In this document: positions 17,001 to 25,165 of the stretch, in pieces
Layout: the number at the start of each line of letters is the position of its first letter
How positions within the stretch are numbered: the stretch's first letter is position 1
From: an uncultured Pseudomonadota bacterium
GTDB lineage: Bacteria; Bdellovibrionota_B; Oligoflexia; Oligoflexales; CAIYRB01
Assembly (NCBI GenBank): GCA_903928445.1
Contig: CAIYRB010000098.1
Span: 1 to 40,726, forward strand
Direction: 5' to 3'
Length of the DNA: 40,726 bases
Position numbers and translations under genes: made by a program
Notes under the pieces: model-generated
Databases searched by the model: none
What the model was told of the DNA's origin: nothing
The model's input: only the letters and a program-made list of their open reading frames with translations

Positions 17001-18425
17001 TCAGAGGCCGACGCAATCGACAGCCGCAGACGGCGCCGAAAATGGCGGCGATGCATGCCAATCATGGCGAAGCCAACCGCGACAATGCCGGTGATTACCG
17101 AACGGACCAGGCCAAGAGGACGCTAACTTTCCCTCCAGCCCATCCTGACATCCCCATTGGCCACGGTAAGCGGCCCAAGATACCAGCGGCGCTGACTCCT
17201 CACCCAAATTGACAAGTTCAACCCCGTCGCGAACCGCAACGCCGGTATGATCACCCCAGTGTTCAGCAAAGATGCCGAGCCAGGGTAAAAGTTTCAGGCC
17301 ATCGCCATGGTGGGTGTCGTTAGCCCCAGGCCCAGTTTCACTGCAGCCAATCCCTAAAATCTTTGTCACCCCTGGATAGCCGTAGGTCGCATGCCCACCT
17401 GCGGCGGGATAGATGACCACGTGATGGCGAGGACCATCAAAGTCCCAAAAGCGAAGTCCAGCGACTCCCTTGCCGGCATTGCCACATTGCAAGGCGCCGC
17501 CAGATTCGCTAGCTGGGTCTATCGCTTCAACATCCTGACCGAGCATCGTCAACTGTAAATGATCGGTCGTTGGGTGGCGATCAAAATAGGCGCCAATGAC
17601 CGCGCCGCGTGGATCTTGCGTGTCGACAAAAACACCGCCGCCTTCCCAGTCACCTTCATGATTGTCGAGAGGCCTTTGATTGTAAGGATAGAACATTTCG
17701 GTGGCGACCAGTACATAGCGTGGAGGTTGGACGTGATCTTGCGCTTTAGACAACGGGCCCTGGTTTACCGGATGAACGATCATATAGGCATGAACACCGC
17801 CTGGTAGATTGATCGACTTGTCGGACGTTGCCAACTTTTCATCGGCGCCAAGCGGCCCGCCATATTTCGGCGGATTATACGCCTTTTTTTGGCACAGCCA
17901 GAAATTCGGCCCCTGGTCCTGCTTAGGGCTATTCGCCAGGCGCTCACCGCCGCTAACCGTGACCTTTTCTACGTCAAGACCATTCAGCTGAGGCGATTCG
18001 TTGACGATTGCATAACCGGTCTTAGCTGCTGAGCCTAGGGCGCTGATTCCACCAGGACTATAAAGAAGCAGGGACTGCTGGACAAATTGCTGGACGTTGC
18101 CAGGCCAACAATTTTCTGCAGCGCCCTGAGCGTTGAAGGCCACAGCAAAGACGTAGCTGCGAGCCAGCGCAGCTTCAAACTGGTCGTCTAGTCCATCCTG
18201 GTCCTGATCACACGGCGCCTTATCACCAGCCACATCGACAAAGCATTGCCAGGGGCTCTTGCTCGCCTGGTCGATACACTCTGAAGCCTTGATCACCAGG
18301 GTTGGATCGATGCATGACGAGGTCGCTGGAACCGCTTCCTTGCTGGAGGCCTCGGCAAGACTTGCCCTGTACTGGGTCGCACGACAGCCGCACAGCAGTA
18401 CCAGGGACGGGACCAACACTTTCAT
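17001..18425 (-). CDS. Predicted lipoprotein with TSP3-like Ca-binding motif and Vps62/DUF946-like domain
   Basis: Start ATG at 18425 is preferred because GGGAAG lies 5 bases upstream. It gives MKVLVPSLVLLCGC with the lipobox LLCGC. The product is 474 residues. A calcium-loop motif DQDQDGLDDQFE, as in thrombospondin type-3 repeats, is followed by a long region with LDNHEGDWEGGGVFVD and RHHVVIYPAAGGHATYGYPG. That pattern of conserved HEGDWE and GHATY matches the Vps62/DUF946 family (function unknown), also reminiscent of necrosis-inducing protein (NPP1) GHRHDWE motifs. Several cysteines (for example CIDPTLVIKASEC) may form disulfides in the envelope. Assignment to Vps62 is by eye and moderate. 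Confidence 0.7.
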   Translation of the reverse strand: MKVLVPSLVLLCGCRATQYRASLAEASSKEAVPATSSCIDPTLVIKASECIDQASKSPWQCFVDVAGDKAPCDQDQDGLDDQFEAALARSYVFAVAFNAQGAAENCWPGNVQQFVQQSLLLYSPGGISALGSAAKTGYAIVNESPQLNGLDVEKVTVSGGERLANSPKQDQGPNFWLCQKKAYNPPKYGGPLGADEKLATSDKSINLPGGVHAYMIVHPVNQGPLSKAQDHVQPPRYVLVATEMFYPYNQRPLDNHEGDWEGGGVFVDTQDPRGAVIGAYFDRHPTTDHLQLTMLGQDVEAIDPASESGGALQCGNAGKGVAGLRFWDFDGPRHHVVIYPAAGGHATYGYPGVTKILGIGCSETGPGANDTHHGDGLKLLPWLGIFAEHWGDHTGVAVRDGVELVNLGEESAPLVSWAAYRGQWGCQDGLEGKLASSWPGPFGNHRHCRGWLRHDWHASPPFSAPSAAVDCVGL

Positions 18426-18735
18426 CAATCTTCCCATTAAGTTGTGCCTCAAAATGATAGCTGGGCAGCAGGCGTACAGCAACGCATGTGGAGCCGCTGC
18501 AGCTGGAGCCCAGGGTTAAATCAATCAACGCTTATTAGTTTATCAGAAGGGAGGCAAGAAGCGGCAGCAAGGAGCAATCTTTCGCAAAGGAAAGTCCGAG
18601 TCAACATAGGCGCCGACGATTGCGATTAGGTCATTTTGCGGAGACGGTAAGATCTGCGCATGACTTTGATAGGTCGCTTCCCTGGGTCAAGGCCTCTCGC
18701 TACAAGATCCCTTACACCAGGGAGGATGTCATGCG
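18426..18735. other. Intergenic region upstream of the secretin cluster
   Basis: 310 bases between divergent genes. The frames that cross it have odd composition and no clear ribosome binding sites, so I see no gene. Near the right end a strong ribosome binding site AGGGAGGA (18719-18726) serves the ATGs at 18731/18736. Promoters for both directions should lie here. I cannot point to a good -35/-10 pair. Confidence 0.4.
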
Positions 18736-19146
18736 ATGGGCGATGGACTTAGTACATTCGGTTATCTACTGTGCGGGCTTGCGGCGCTCGGACATGAGGC
18801 CAAGGCCTTACGGCCACTTGACGAGGTTGCGACAACGCTTCGCAACAGTTGGCAGCAGGAGTATCTACTGCGCCAGTGCGGCGCCAAAGCTGCAGCGGCC
18901 GCCAACCTCGCTGCGAGTGGACGCTTCCTCAGCAACCAAAAGCCGCAGCTACATCGACTGGTGGACCAAGTCGGAGGCGAGCTGGCAGCCGCTCTTTGGG
19001 CGGGAGCATCGAGCCAGGCCAACAGGGGCGGCATCTGTCAACAAGCAGGTCCTTGGCCTCTGCACGGCGAGCTACACAGGCAACATCACAAAGGACAAAG
19101 TGACACTTGGCCGAATTGGATCTTGCGCCTTAAGCCTGCGTCGTAA
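18736..19146 (+). CDS. Unknown protein with N-terminal hydrophobic helix, first gene of secretin cluster
   Basis: Start ATG 18736 lies 9 bases after AGGGAGGA. ATG 18731, in another frame, is 4 bases after it. The 136-residue frame is preferred over the overlapping longer frame 18731-19528 because its composition is protein-like (Leu/Ala/Gln) rather than Arg/Ser/Trp-rich in this part. The N-terminus GDGLSTFGYLLCGLAALG is hydrophobic, as in TadE-like or pilin-like proteins, but the glutamate at +5 of type IV prepilin sites is missing. The rest (LDEVATTLRNSWQQEYLL and an Ala-rich helix) resembles the exposed part of a minor pilin. This is tentative. If the other frame is the real one, the entry falls. 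Confidence 0.4.
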   Translation: MGDGLSTFGYLLCGLAALGHEAKALRPLDEVATTLRNSWQQEYLLRQCGAKAAAAANLAASGRFLSNQKPQLHRLVDQVGGELAAALWAGASSQANRGGICQQAGPWPLHGELHRQHHKGQSDTWPNWILRLKPAS

Positions 19147-19528
19147 ACCGTACGGACCGAATAGTCAGCACGGCGAGGTCAGCTGGCTGCTGCTATGTTG
19201 CGCTAGCTTAGTCATGGGTGTCGGCGTCCTCACGATGTGGGGATGGATCTGCAAGTCAACGCAGAGACACCTGAGCTTGTTTGACGATGAGCCCTACTCG
19301 CCGCTCTATTGCGGTGGCTCTCTAAGCGATGCGCTACGCGCCGCCAAGCCACCAGGCCAAAGTGTCCGGGCCTTTGCCACAGATCTGCCTTGCCTCCTAA
19401 GGCGAAGCGACTACGCCGCTCCCGGTTCTGACCTAAACTTAGCACCGGAGATTCTTTGCCTTCTGGCTAGACGCCTTGGCCTCGCCAAGGCTGATCTCCT
19501 CGGCATGGGGGTGCAGCCTTGCGGATAA
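19100..19528 (+). CDS. Single-TM protein, possible N-terminal half of CpaB/RcpC or TadE-like protein
   Basis: The downstream part of this frame (from about 19150) is coding-like. GTG 19100 after AAGGA is a plausible start, giving 142 residues. A cytoplasmic basic N-terminus is followed by a TM helix (VSWLLLCCASLVMGVGVLTM) and a periplasmic part. The segment SVRAFATDLPCLLRRSDY reads like the SAF domain of CpaB/RcpC pilus proteins (pattern V-A-x-D-L-P-x-x-x-L). The frame could also extend up to ATG 18731 as one 265-residue protein overlapping the preceding entry. Stop TAA 19526-19528 overlaps the next start by 10 bases. The family is not certain. Confidence 0.45.
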   Translation: MTLGRIGSCALSLRRKPYGPNSQHGEVSWLLLCCASLVMGVGVLTMWGWICKSTQRHLSLFDDEPYSPLYCGGSLSDALRAAKPPGQSVRAFATDLPCLLRRSDYAAPGSDLNLAPEILCLLARRLGLAKADLLGMGVQPCG

Positions 19529-19956
19529 ATCTCCAGCTAGCCGGCTGGCCACCGATTGCTTCCCATATCACCAGCCTGCTGTTTGGCGTCAGCCTAGCGC
19601 ACCTGTCCTGGCGCGACGGTCCCATGCCGCTTCAGCTACCACCGCGCGCCGTGATTCTTAGCCTGTCCCCAGCGCTCATGAAGGCGACTGGCGCTGGCGG
19701 CCTGCAGCGCGGCATGCGCGTCCACCTCCTCCACAGCCCCGGCGGGCTCCCGACCTGCCGCCTATCCAACGAGCCCTTTGCGATGCTTGAGACCGCCCCC
19801 GCTCCGATCGTCAGTGCAGGTATGAACGCCCTAGCAGAAGTCAGCGCTAGCGTGCAGGCGGCCCTTGACGGCGAACTAACCCTGCGCGCCGCAGCCAGCG
19901 CCCTGTCCTTGCCCAGATGCGCGGCAAAGCCAAAGGTAACTTATGGCGGTGCCTAA
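19519..19956 (+). CDS. CpaB/RcpC-like protein lacking part of the SAF domain
   Basis: The start TTG 19519 follows GGGGGTG (19507-19513) at 5 bases and overlaps the previous gene. The 145-residue product includes LPPRAVILSLSPALMKATGA, GLQRGMRVHLLHSPGG and a C-terminal VQAALDGELTLRAAAS, in the order of the RAVTL...PGDRVDVL...G-L-TLALR region of CpaB/RcpC Tad-pilus proteins. It is much shorter than a full CpaB (about 250-300). Together with the preceding frame it may make one CpaB split by a frame change, or two separate subunits. The N-terminus has only weak membrane character. Its stop overlaps the secretin gene by 14 bases. Confidence 0.5.
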   Translation: MRINLQLAGWPPIASHITSLLFGVSLAHLSWRDGPMPLQLPPRAVILSLSPALMKATGAGGLQRGMRVHLLHSPGGLPTCRLSNEPFAMLETAPAPIVSAGMNALAEVSASVQAALDGELTLRAAASALSLPRCAAKPKVTYGGA

Positions 19957-21415
19957 TTCCCGCTCCACGTTCACCCCCACCATGACCTGGGTCTGGATCC
20001 GGATATTGTTAGTGGCCTTGCCTATCACCGCCCTTTCGGGCCGCGACCTTTGGGCTGCTGTCGCAAGCAACACCACACCTCTTCCAGAACAAGCTGAAGC
20101 TCGGCACTTGACCATGACGATTGGCAGCACCCAAGAGGTCAGCTACCCCCTCGGCACCGACTTAGCGATTTCCCGCCGCGGTATCATCGATGTGTTTCAT
20201 CTCGGCGACGGCCGCTGGCAGATCACGGCGCTGCGTCCAGGTTTTGTCGTGGTCGACGCCCGCGATGGTGGTACTGGTGCCGCACGAATGCCGCGCTTGT
20301 TTATCGATGCGCGCCGTAGCGAGGACGAGTTGCGGCAAGGTCCAAAGGAGAGCGAGGAAGAGACTCGCCCGATCCCAAAGTGGATCTGCCAAGACACTGA
20401 GGCGGTGACGTGCAGTCAGGATTCAGGCTTGGTCACCGGCACAGTCGCCTCGCCCATCTGGTTTCATCAAGCCCGCGCCTCGTGTCAGGCAAGTCCCCGC
20501 TGCACCTTTGCCGCTGTCCTCACGGCGGCCGCACAAGCGGAGTGGACTGCCGCGCTGCGTCTCGCACTTGGCTCTGACTATAGCGTCACCCCCACTGCTC
20601 GCGGCAGCGTCCTTGCGATCATTGAGGCCTACTGTGGTAAGGCTGGGCGAGAGGCCCGCTTGCCCATGGTTGAGGCCCTGACCAGTCGCGCTCTCAGCTC
20701 AGGCCTAGCCTGGTTTAAATGCCGCGAAGATCGCGGACTGCCACACTACCGGATGCACGCGCAGGTGTTCCTGGTGGAGGCAGCCGCTGCTGCAGAGCTT
20801 GGCTTTGCCAACACCGCCACCGTGCAGGCTGGACTGTTCGACGGCGGCCAAAACCATATCCAGCTATTAGCTAGGCTCAAAGCCCTAGAGCAGGAACGAA
20901 AAGCTGAGATTGTCGGTGAACCAATGCTGCGTCTTACGGCGAATCAACCGGCAGAGCTTGCCAGCGGCGGCGAGTTCCAAGTGACGCAGCGCACCCTGCA
21001 CCGTGGTGAGGACGACGATGCTACCCAACGCGTAGCATGGAAGCAGCACGGTCTGACACTGAAGCTCGTCGCCACGCCACTGAGTGACCTAAGGGTGCGG
21101 CTTGGCTTCGATATGACGCTAAAATCCCGTTCCGAGGGCAGCGACCAAGCCCTCACCCTGCATGTGCTAAAGAGCGAAGCCGACCTCATCCTTGGCGTCG
21201 CCACCATGGCCGGCATCCTCGACATGCAAACATCCGCGAGCGAACAGGATCGACTGCCAGTGCTAAGCAAGATTCCGCTGATCGGCCCGTGGTTTCAACG
21301 CAGCGGCCGACAAAGCTCAAAATCACGGCTATTCCTCTGGCTAGAGCTTAGCGAGGATGACAGTCGCGGTGATATGCCCCAGGCCTTACCTCTGGGCAAT
21401 CCGCCGCAGCTCTAA
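19943..21415 (+). CDS. CpaC/RcpA-type secretin-like protein
   Basis: The start ATG 19943 lies 5 bases after AAAGGT. The 490-residue precursor has a signal peptide (about 14-32, TWVWIRILLVALPITALSG). Then comes a domain like the secretin/pilus N-terminal fold (LTMTIGSTQEVSYPLGTDLA through GRWQITALRPGFVVVDARDG), a Cys-containing middle region, and HAQVFLVEAAAAAELGFA like an N1/BON subdomain. The C-terminal secretin core has GEPMLRLTANQPAELASGGE, GLTLKLVATPLSDLRVRLGF and LPVLSKIPLIGPWFQRSG, which closely follow secretin consensus (multimeric outer-membrane channel). Size and order match CpaC of Tad pilus systems. No CpaF/TadA ATPase or TadB/C gene is adjacent, so its export partner is unknown. 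Four cysteines in the middle region (CQDTEAVTC and CQASPRC) are unusual. Confidence 0.8.
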   Translation: MAVPNSRSTFTPTMTWVWIRILLVALPITALSGRDLWAAVASNTTPLPEQAEARHLTMTIGSTQEVSYPLGTDLAISRRGIIDVFHLGDGRWQITALRPGFVVVDARDGGTGAARMPRLFIDARRSEDELRQGPKESEEETRPIPKWICQDTEAVTCSQDSGLVTGTVASPIWFHQARASCQASPRCTFAAVLTAAAQAEWTAALRLALGSDYSVTPTARGSVLAIIEAYCGKAGREARLPMVEALTSRALSSGLAWFKCREDRGLPHYRMHAQVFLVEAAAAAELGFANTATVQAGLFDGGQNHIQLLARLKALEQERKAEIVGEPMLRLTANQPAELASGGEFQVTQRTLHRGEDDDATQRVAWKQHGLTLKLVATPLSDLRVRLGFDMTLKSRSEGSDQALTLHVLKSEADLILGVATMAGILDMQTSASEQDRLPVLSKIPLIGPWFQRSGRQSSKSRLFLWLELSEDDSRGDMPQALPLGNPPQL

Positions 21416-21434
21416 TGGCTCGGCAACAGGCATG

Positions 21435-22433
21435 TTAATCCTTGGCCGGCGGCCCAAACTTCGGTGCCTTCGGCGCGCCATCCTCGTGCACACTGACCCG
21501 GTTGCGGCCGCTCTGCTTAGAAAAGTACAAAGCCGCATCGGCGCGGGCAATGGCACCCTCGCCTGTTTCCATGCCTATTTCGATCTGCGCCACACCACTC
21601 GAGATGGTCACCGGCACCACCTTGCCACCGGTCTCAAAGCGAAAGGCCTCGATCGCTTGGCGCAATTTGTCGGAGGCGACCGCAGCACCTTGCAGATCGG
21701 TTCCTGGCAAGATCGCAAGAAATTCCTCGCCACCGTAGCGGGCAACGATATCCGTTTTACGAAAGCATTTGCGCATCAGCTCGCCGGTGTTGGAGAGCAC
21801 GAAGTCGCCGGCTTGGTGGCCATAGACGTCGTTGATCTTCTTAAAAAAATCGATATCCATCATGACTACCGAGACGATCCGCTGGGCGGCGTTGGCGGGG
21901 AAGCTCTCTAAGGTCGACACCTGTCCTTTAAGATACTCGGCGAAGTAATTACGGTTAAACAAACCGGTCAGGTTATCCGTGATCGACTGCGTGGCCTTAT
22001 CTATATACTTATCTTGGAGCTTCGTTTCAGCCGTGACATCGCGCAGGAGGATAAAACCGCCGAGATTCTTGCCCTCATGCAAGAAAGGGTAGACGCCGAT
22101 AATCAGGTTAAGAGTGACGTCGCTGCCATTGGCAGATCCGGTGACCTCATCAAAACGCGTTGGACCCATGACATTTAGCAGATCGGAGATCTGCAACAGC
22201 TTATCGGTGATCTTTAAGGTCAACAGATTGGCGATCGAATCTGCTTTGAGAATCTGCTTGGGTTTGATGCCGATCAGTTGCGTCAACAGGGCATTGCACT
22301 TAAGGACCTTGCCGGTCATATCGACCACAGCATAGGCATCCAGCAAACACTTGGAAAAGTGTTCATATTGCTTGAAAGCCGCTAGAACGGGAGATCCCGG
22401 TTCTTCTGCTGCAACTGGTGGCGACTGATCCAT
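21435..22433 (-). CDS. PAS-like/GGDEF diguanylate cyclase
   Basis: A soluble protein of 332 residues. The ATG at 22433 is preferred, with GTG 22436 directly before it as an alternative. The N-terminal half (about 20-140) has PAS features (AVVDMTGKVLKCNALLTQLI, and GGFILLRDVTAETKL leading into a coiled helix). The GGDEF domain has the catalytic signature GGEEF (234-238), so the enzyme should be active in making c-di-GMP from two GTP. The inhibitory I-site RKTD lies exactly five residues before it, so product inhibition is expected. The DSLTGLxNR-like entry motif is DNLTGLFNR. The gene is 27 bases downstream of the STAS-zinc-ribbon gene and likely cotranscribed, so sensing or output may be linked to it. 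Confidence 0.92.
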   Translation of the reverse strand: MDQSPPVAAEEPGSPVLAAFKQYEHFSKCLLDAYAVVDMTGKVLKCNALLTQLIGIKPKQILKADSIANLLTLKITDKLLQISDLLNVMGPTRFDEVTGSANGSDVTLNLIIGVYPFLHEGKNLGGFILLRDVTAETKLQDKYIDKATQSITDNLTGLFNRNYFAEYLKGQVSTLESFPANAAQRIVSVVMMDIDFFKKINDVYGHQAGDFVLSNTGELMRKCFRKTDIVARYGGEEFLAILPGTDLQGAAVASDKLRQAIEAFRFETGGKVVPVTISSGVAQIEIGMETGEGAIARADAALYFSKQSGRNRVSVHEDGAPKAPKFGPPAKD

Positions 22434-22460
22434 CACAATGATCCCAACCCATAAAGGGAA

Positions 22461-22943
22461 TTAACCAGCTTGATCGACCCAAGCAAAGAACTCGTCTTCC
22501 ATCTCTTCCATTTCCATATTGTTGCCGCACTTCTCACATTTGTGGGTCGGCACCCCGGCATCGGCCGAAGCCGGCATATTGCGACCTTCTTCATAGATCA
22601 CCCAACAATGGTGATCACAGTTGTCACAGGCAAAAGAGGCGTAGACTGATTTGATATGCGCCGTGCCGCGAAAGTTCGGGATCATATTGATCTGGCTAAC
22701 GATCTCGGGAGTGCATTCCTCGTAGATCAGCTTGCGGCCCTTCTCAGCTTCGCGAATGAAATTGATCCAAGCACGAACCCCGCAGCTGTTGACAGAATCG
22801 ACCTTACGGAAGTTGATGATCACATTTGGCCCAAGGCCCTTGATCATCGGCATCAAGTGTACTTCGGTATCTTCGTTGATCGGCCCAGAATAGAGCAGCT
22901 GCTCCCACTGGCCCTTTTTTTCGACGTTTAAAGTAATACCCAT
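22461..22943 (-). CDS. STAS-domain protein with C-terminal zinc ribbon
   Basis: The start ATG 22943 is chosen because AGGGGAG is about 8 bases upstream; the longer frame to 23036 lacks a signal. The 160-residue product has a STAS fold as in anti-sigma-factor antagonists (MGITLNVEKKGQWEQLLYSG, VIINFRKVDSVNSCGVRAW). A Ser at the position of the phosphorylated Ser of SpoIIAA lies in VNSCGVR. It is followed by two CxxC knuckles, CDNCDHHC and CEKCGNNME, that could hold a zinc ion, then an acidic tail (EMEEMEDEFFAWVDQAG). STAS proteins bind and release anti-sigma kinases by phosphorylation. The zinc-ribbon fusion is unusual. It sits between the arginine decarboxylase and diguanylate cyclase genes, on the same strand. 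Confidence 0.8.
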   Translation of the reverse strand: MGITLNVEKKGQWEQLLYSGPINEDTEVHLMPMIKGLGPNVIINFRKVDSVNSCGVRAWINFIREAEKGRKLIYEECTPEIVSQINMIPNFRGTAHIKSVYASFACDNCDHHCWVIYEEGRNMPASADAGVPTHKCEKCGNNMEMEEMEDEFFAWVDQAG

Positions 22944-23069
22944 TTGAGCAACTCCCCTGCGAAGACTTCTCAAGGGACTATTCGGCGACCCCTTTACAAA
23001 GCTTGAGGGGTGGGCCGCCATATAATGGCTAACCATATGAATTTACACGGCATATCTTTTGATCAAAAA

Positions 23070-24980
23070 TTAACGGTCGAGTAGGTAGGGGTAGCTTTTC
23101 ATAAATTTGGCCATCCGCTGCAGACCGTTCTTGCCCTCCTCAGGCGTCAGACGGCCTTCGGCCACAGCCCGATTGAATTGCAACTCATAGCAACCGACGA
23201 TCTCCTTAAGATCATAGTTGCGCGACTCAAGCAGCTCATCGATGGGGTCACCCTTGGTAACCTTGGTGATCTCCCAATCACCATCCGCATTGATGTGGAG
23301 CTCAGCTTCATGAATGGCGCCAAACAGGTTGTGCTCATTCGCCAAGCTTTCTTGGTAGGCACCGACCAGGAAGAAGCCGATATAGTAAGGCTGATTATTT
23401 GGCACGTGCAGATCGAGGGCTGTCTTGACATCGGCGCGATCAACGAAAGTATCCAGGCAACCGTCGGAATCACAGGTGATGTCGACAATCGTCGCCTTAT
23501 GCGACGGTTTCTCGTCGTGACGACTAAGCGGCATCACCGGAAACAGTTGGTCAATGGCCCAAGAGTCCGGGATCGACTGGAACATCGAGAAGTTGGCTAG
23601 GTATTTGCTGACCATCACCTTTTGTAGATCCTCGAATTCCTCGAGTTGGTGGCGCTGAAAGCCCGAGAAATAGAGGGCTCTGCGGCACACCCGGCGAAAC
23701 AGATCTTCGGCAAAAGCACGGTCGGCTAGATTGAGATAGCCCAAGTTAAAGAGCGTGAACAACTCTTCTTGGTACTCGATCGCATCGTGGTAGAACTCGA
23801 CGTAGTTCTTACGATTGATGTTATCGAGGATATATTTGAGCTCTTTGATGCTCTTGTGGACTTCGCCGTCGCTGTGCTCGGGCAGATCGGTTTCGATCGG
23901 CAGGGCTTCCTCGCCCTGGACCTCACGGATATCCGTGACGACGACCGAGTGGTAGGCAGCGATGACCCGACCGCTCTCGGTGACGATAGTCGGATAAGGA
24001 ACACCTTCGTTGGCGCAGACATCGCCGAGAACATAGATAGCGTCGTTGGCGAATTCCTGCATGGTGTAATTGGCGCTCGATAGAAACGAGCTTTTGCTAC
24101 CGTCGTAGTCGACGCCGACCCCACCACCGATGTTAAGAAAGGCTGGGTTGTAACCCATCTTGCAGACCTTAGCGTAGACTCGCGAGGCCTCTTTGATGGC
24201 ATTCTTAAAGCGTTTGATCTCGGTGATCTGCGAGCCAATATGAAAATGCAGCATCGCCAGGCGATCTTGCAGATTGGCCGCTTCAAGCAAGGCAAGACAG
24301 TTGAGCACCTCGGTGGTCGTCAGACCGAACTTCGAGGAGTCACCAGAACTCTTTTCCCATTTGCCAGCGCCTTTGGCGTAAAGACGCACGCGCAGGCCGA
24401 CTTCCGGTACGATCGTCTGACGTTTGGCTAACTCGATAAAGGTCTCGAGCTCGTCAGGTCCTTCGACGACCACGACGACGCGCTTGCCCATGGCCGCGCC
24501 AAGAAAGCTCATCTCGATAAATTCACGGTCTTTAAAGCCGTTGCAAATCAACAGCGACTCAGCCGTCAGCGGATAGCTCATCGCCGCGATAAACTCGGTC
24601 TTGCTACCGACCTCAAGGCCATAATTGAGGCGCTGACCACACGACACCACGGCATCGATAAACTCGCGGCGCTGATTGACCTTAAACGGAAACACACCAA
24701 TGTGTTTACCCTTGAAGTGGAACTCCGTAATCGCCTGGCGAAACGCCGAATGCATGCGCTCAAGCTGACCTTCAATGATCTGCGGGAAGCGCAGAATCAC
24801 CGGCGTATGCATGCCCTGCTTCTTGAGCTTGGCAATCACCTCTGGCAACGAGACGCTAAGGTGTTCTTCGCCGGTCGGATGACTGACGACGTGGCCTTCA
24901 TCATCGATACCAAAATACCCTGCCCCCCAATCATCGATTCCATAAAGCTCGCGGGCTTCTTGGATTTGGCGGATATTCAT
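23070..24980 (-). CDS. speA: Biosynthetic arginine decarboxylase
   Basis: 636 residues, the length of the SpeA family. PLP-dependent, converting arginine to agmatine and CO2, the first step of agmatine-derived putrescine and spermidine synthesis. The PLP lysine is Lys100 in GVFPFKVNQR. HFHIGSQI and the glycine-rich GGGVGVDYDG phosphate loop are clear, and DITCDSDGCLD near residue 500 contains the active-site cysteine region of the fold-III (alanine-racemase-like) group. The C-terminal part includes the family-specific extension and ends LDR. It is the first gene of a minus-strand run with the STAS and GGDEF genes, 126 bases before the STAS start; whether they share a transcript is uncertain. 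Confidence 0.96.
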   Translation of the reverse strand: MNIRQIQEARELYGIDDWGAGYFGIDDEGHVVSHPTGEEHLSVSLPEVIAKLKKQGMHTPVILRFPQIIEGQLERMHSAFRQAITEFHFKGKHIGVFPFKVNQRREFIDAVVSCGQRLNYGLEVGSKTEFIAAMSYPLTAESLLICNGFKDREFIEMSFLGAAMGKRVVVVVEGPDELETFIELAKRQTIVPEVGLRVRLYAKGAGKWEKSSGDSSKFGLTTTEVLNCLALLEAANLQDRLAMLHFHIGSQITEIKRFKNAIKEASRVYAKVCKMGYNPAFLNIGGGVGVDYDGSKSSFLSSANYTMQEFANDAIYVLGDVCANEGVPYPTIVTESGRVIAAYHSVVVTDIREVQGEEALPIETDLPEHSDGEVHKSIKELKYILDNINRKNYVEFYHDAIEYQEELFTLFNLGYLNLADRAFAEDLFRRVCRRALYFSGFQRHQLEEFEDLQKVMVSKYLANFSMFQSIPDSWAIDQLFPVMPLSRHDEKPSHKATIVDITCDSDGCLDTFVDRADVKTALDLHVPNNQPYYIGFFLVGAYQESLANEHNLFGAIHEAELHINADGDWEITKVTKGDPIDELLESRNYDLKEIVGCYELQFNRAVAEGRLTPEEGKNGLQRMAKFMKSYPYLLDR

Positions 24981-25165
24981 AGGCGGCTCGCTTCACGAAA
25001 AGAGGGACGACGTAAGACGCGTAAATTGGCGACATTGTCCCCAATTTACAAGCAGAAAATCAATGCGCGGTGCAAGCAGCTAAGACTCTACCCAAAGCCG
25101 ACATAAAAAGGTAACTGTTACGGACTATTGAGTTTTGGCTTGGCCCTCGGGGCGAGGAGGCAGCG

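Noticed and set aside
18620..19528. A single 302-residue frame covering two cluster entries
   Set aside because: Its first 170 codons give an Arg/Ser/Trp-rich, unconvincing protein, while the overlapping frame 18736-19146 looks more protein-like. The last part is kept as the 19100-19528 entry, and the long reading is noted as an alternative.
22998..23026. Plus-strand promoter TTTACA...TATAAT near 22993-23026
   Set aside because: The TATAAT is perfect, but the nearest good -35 is 22 bases away and no plus-strand gene follows (speA and STAS are on the minus strand).
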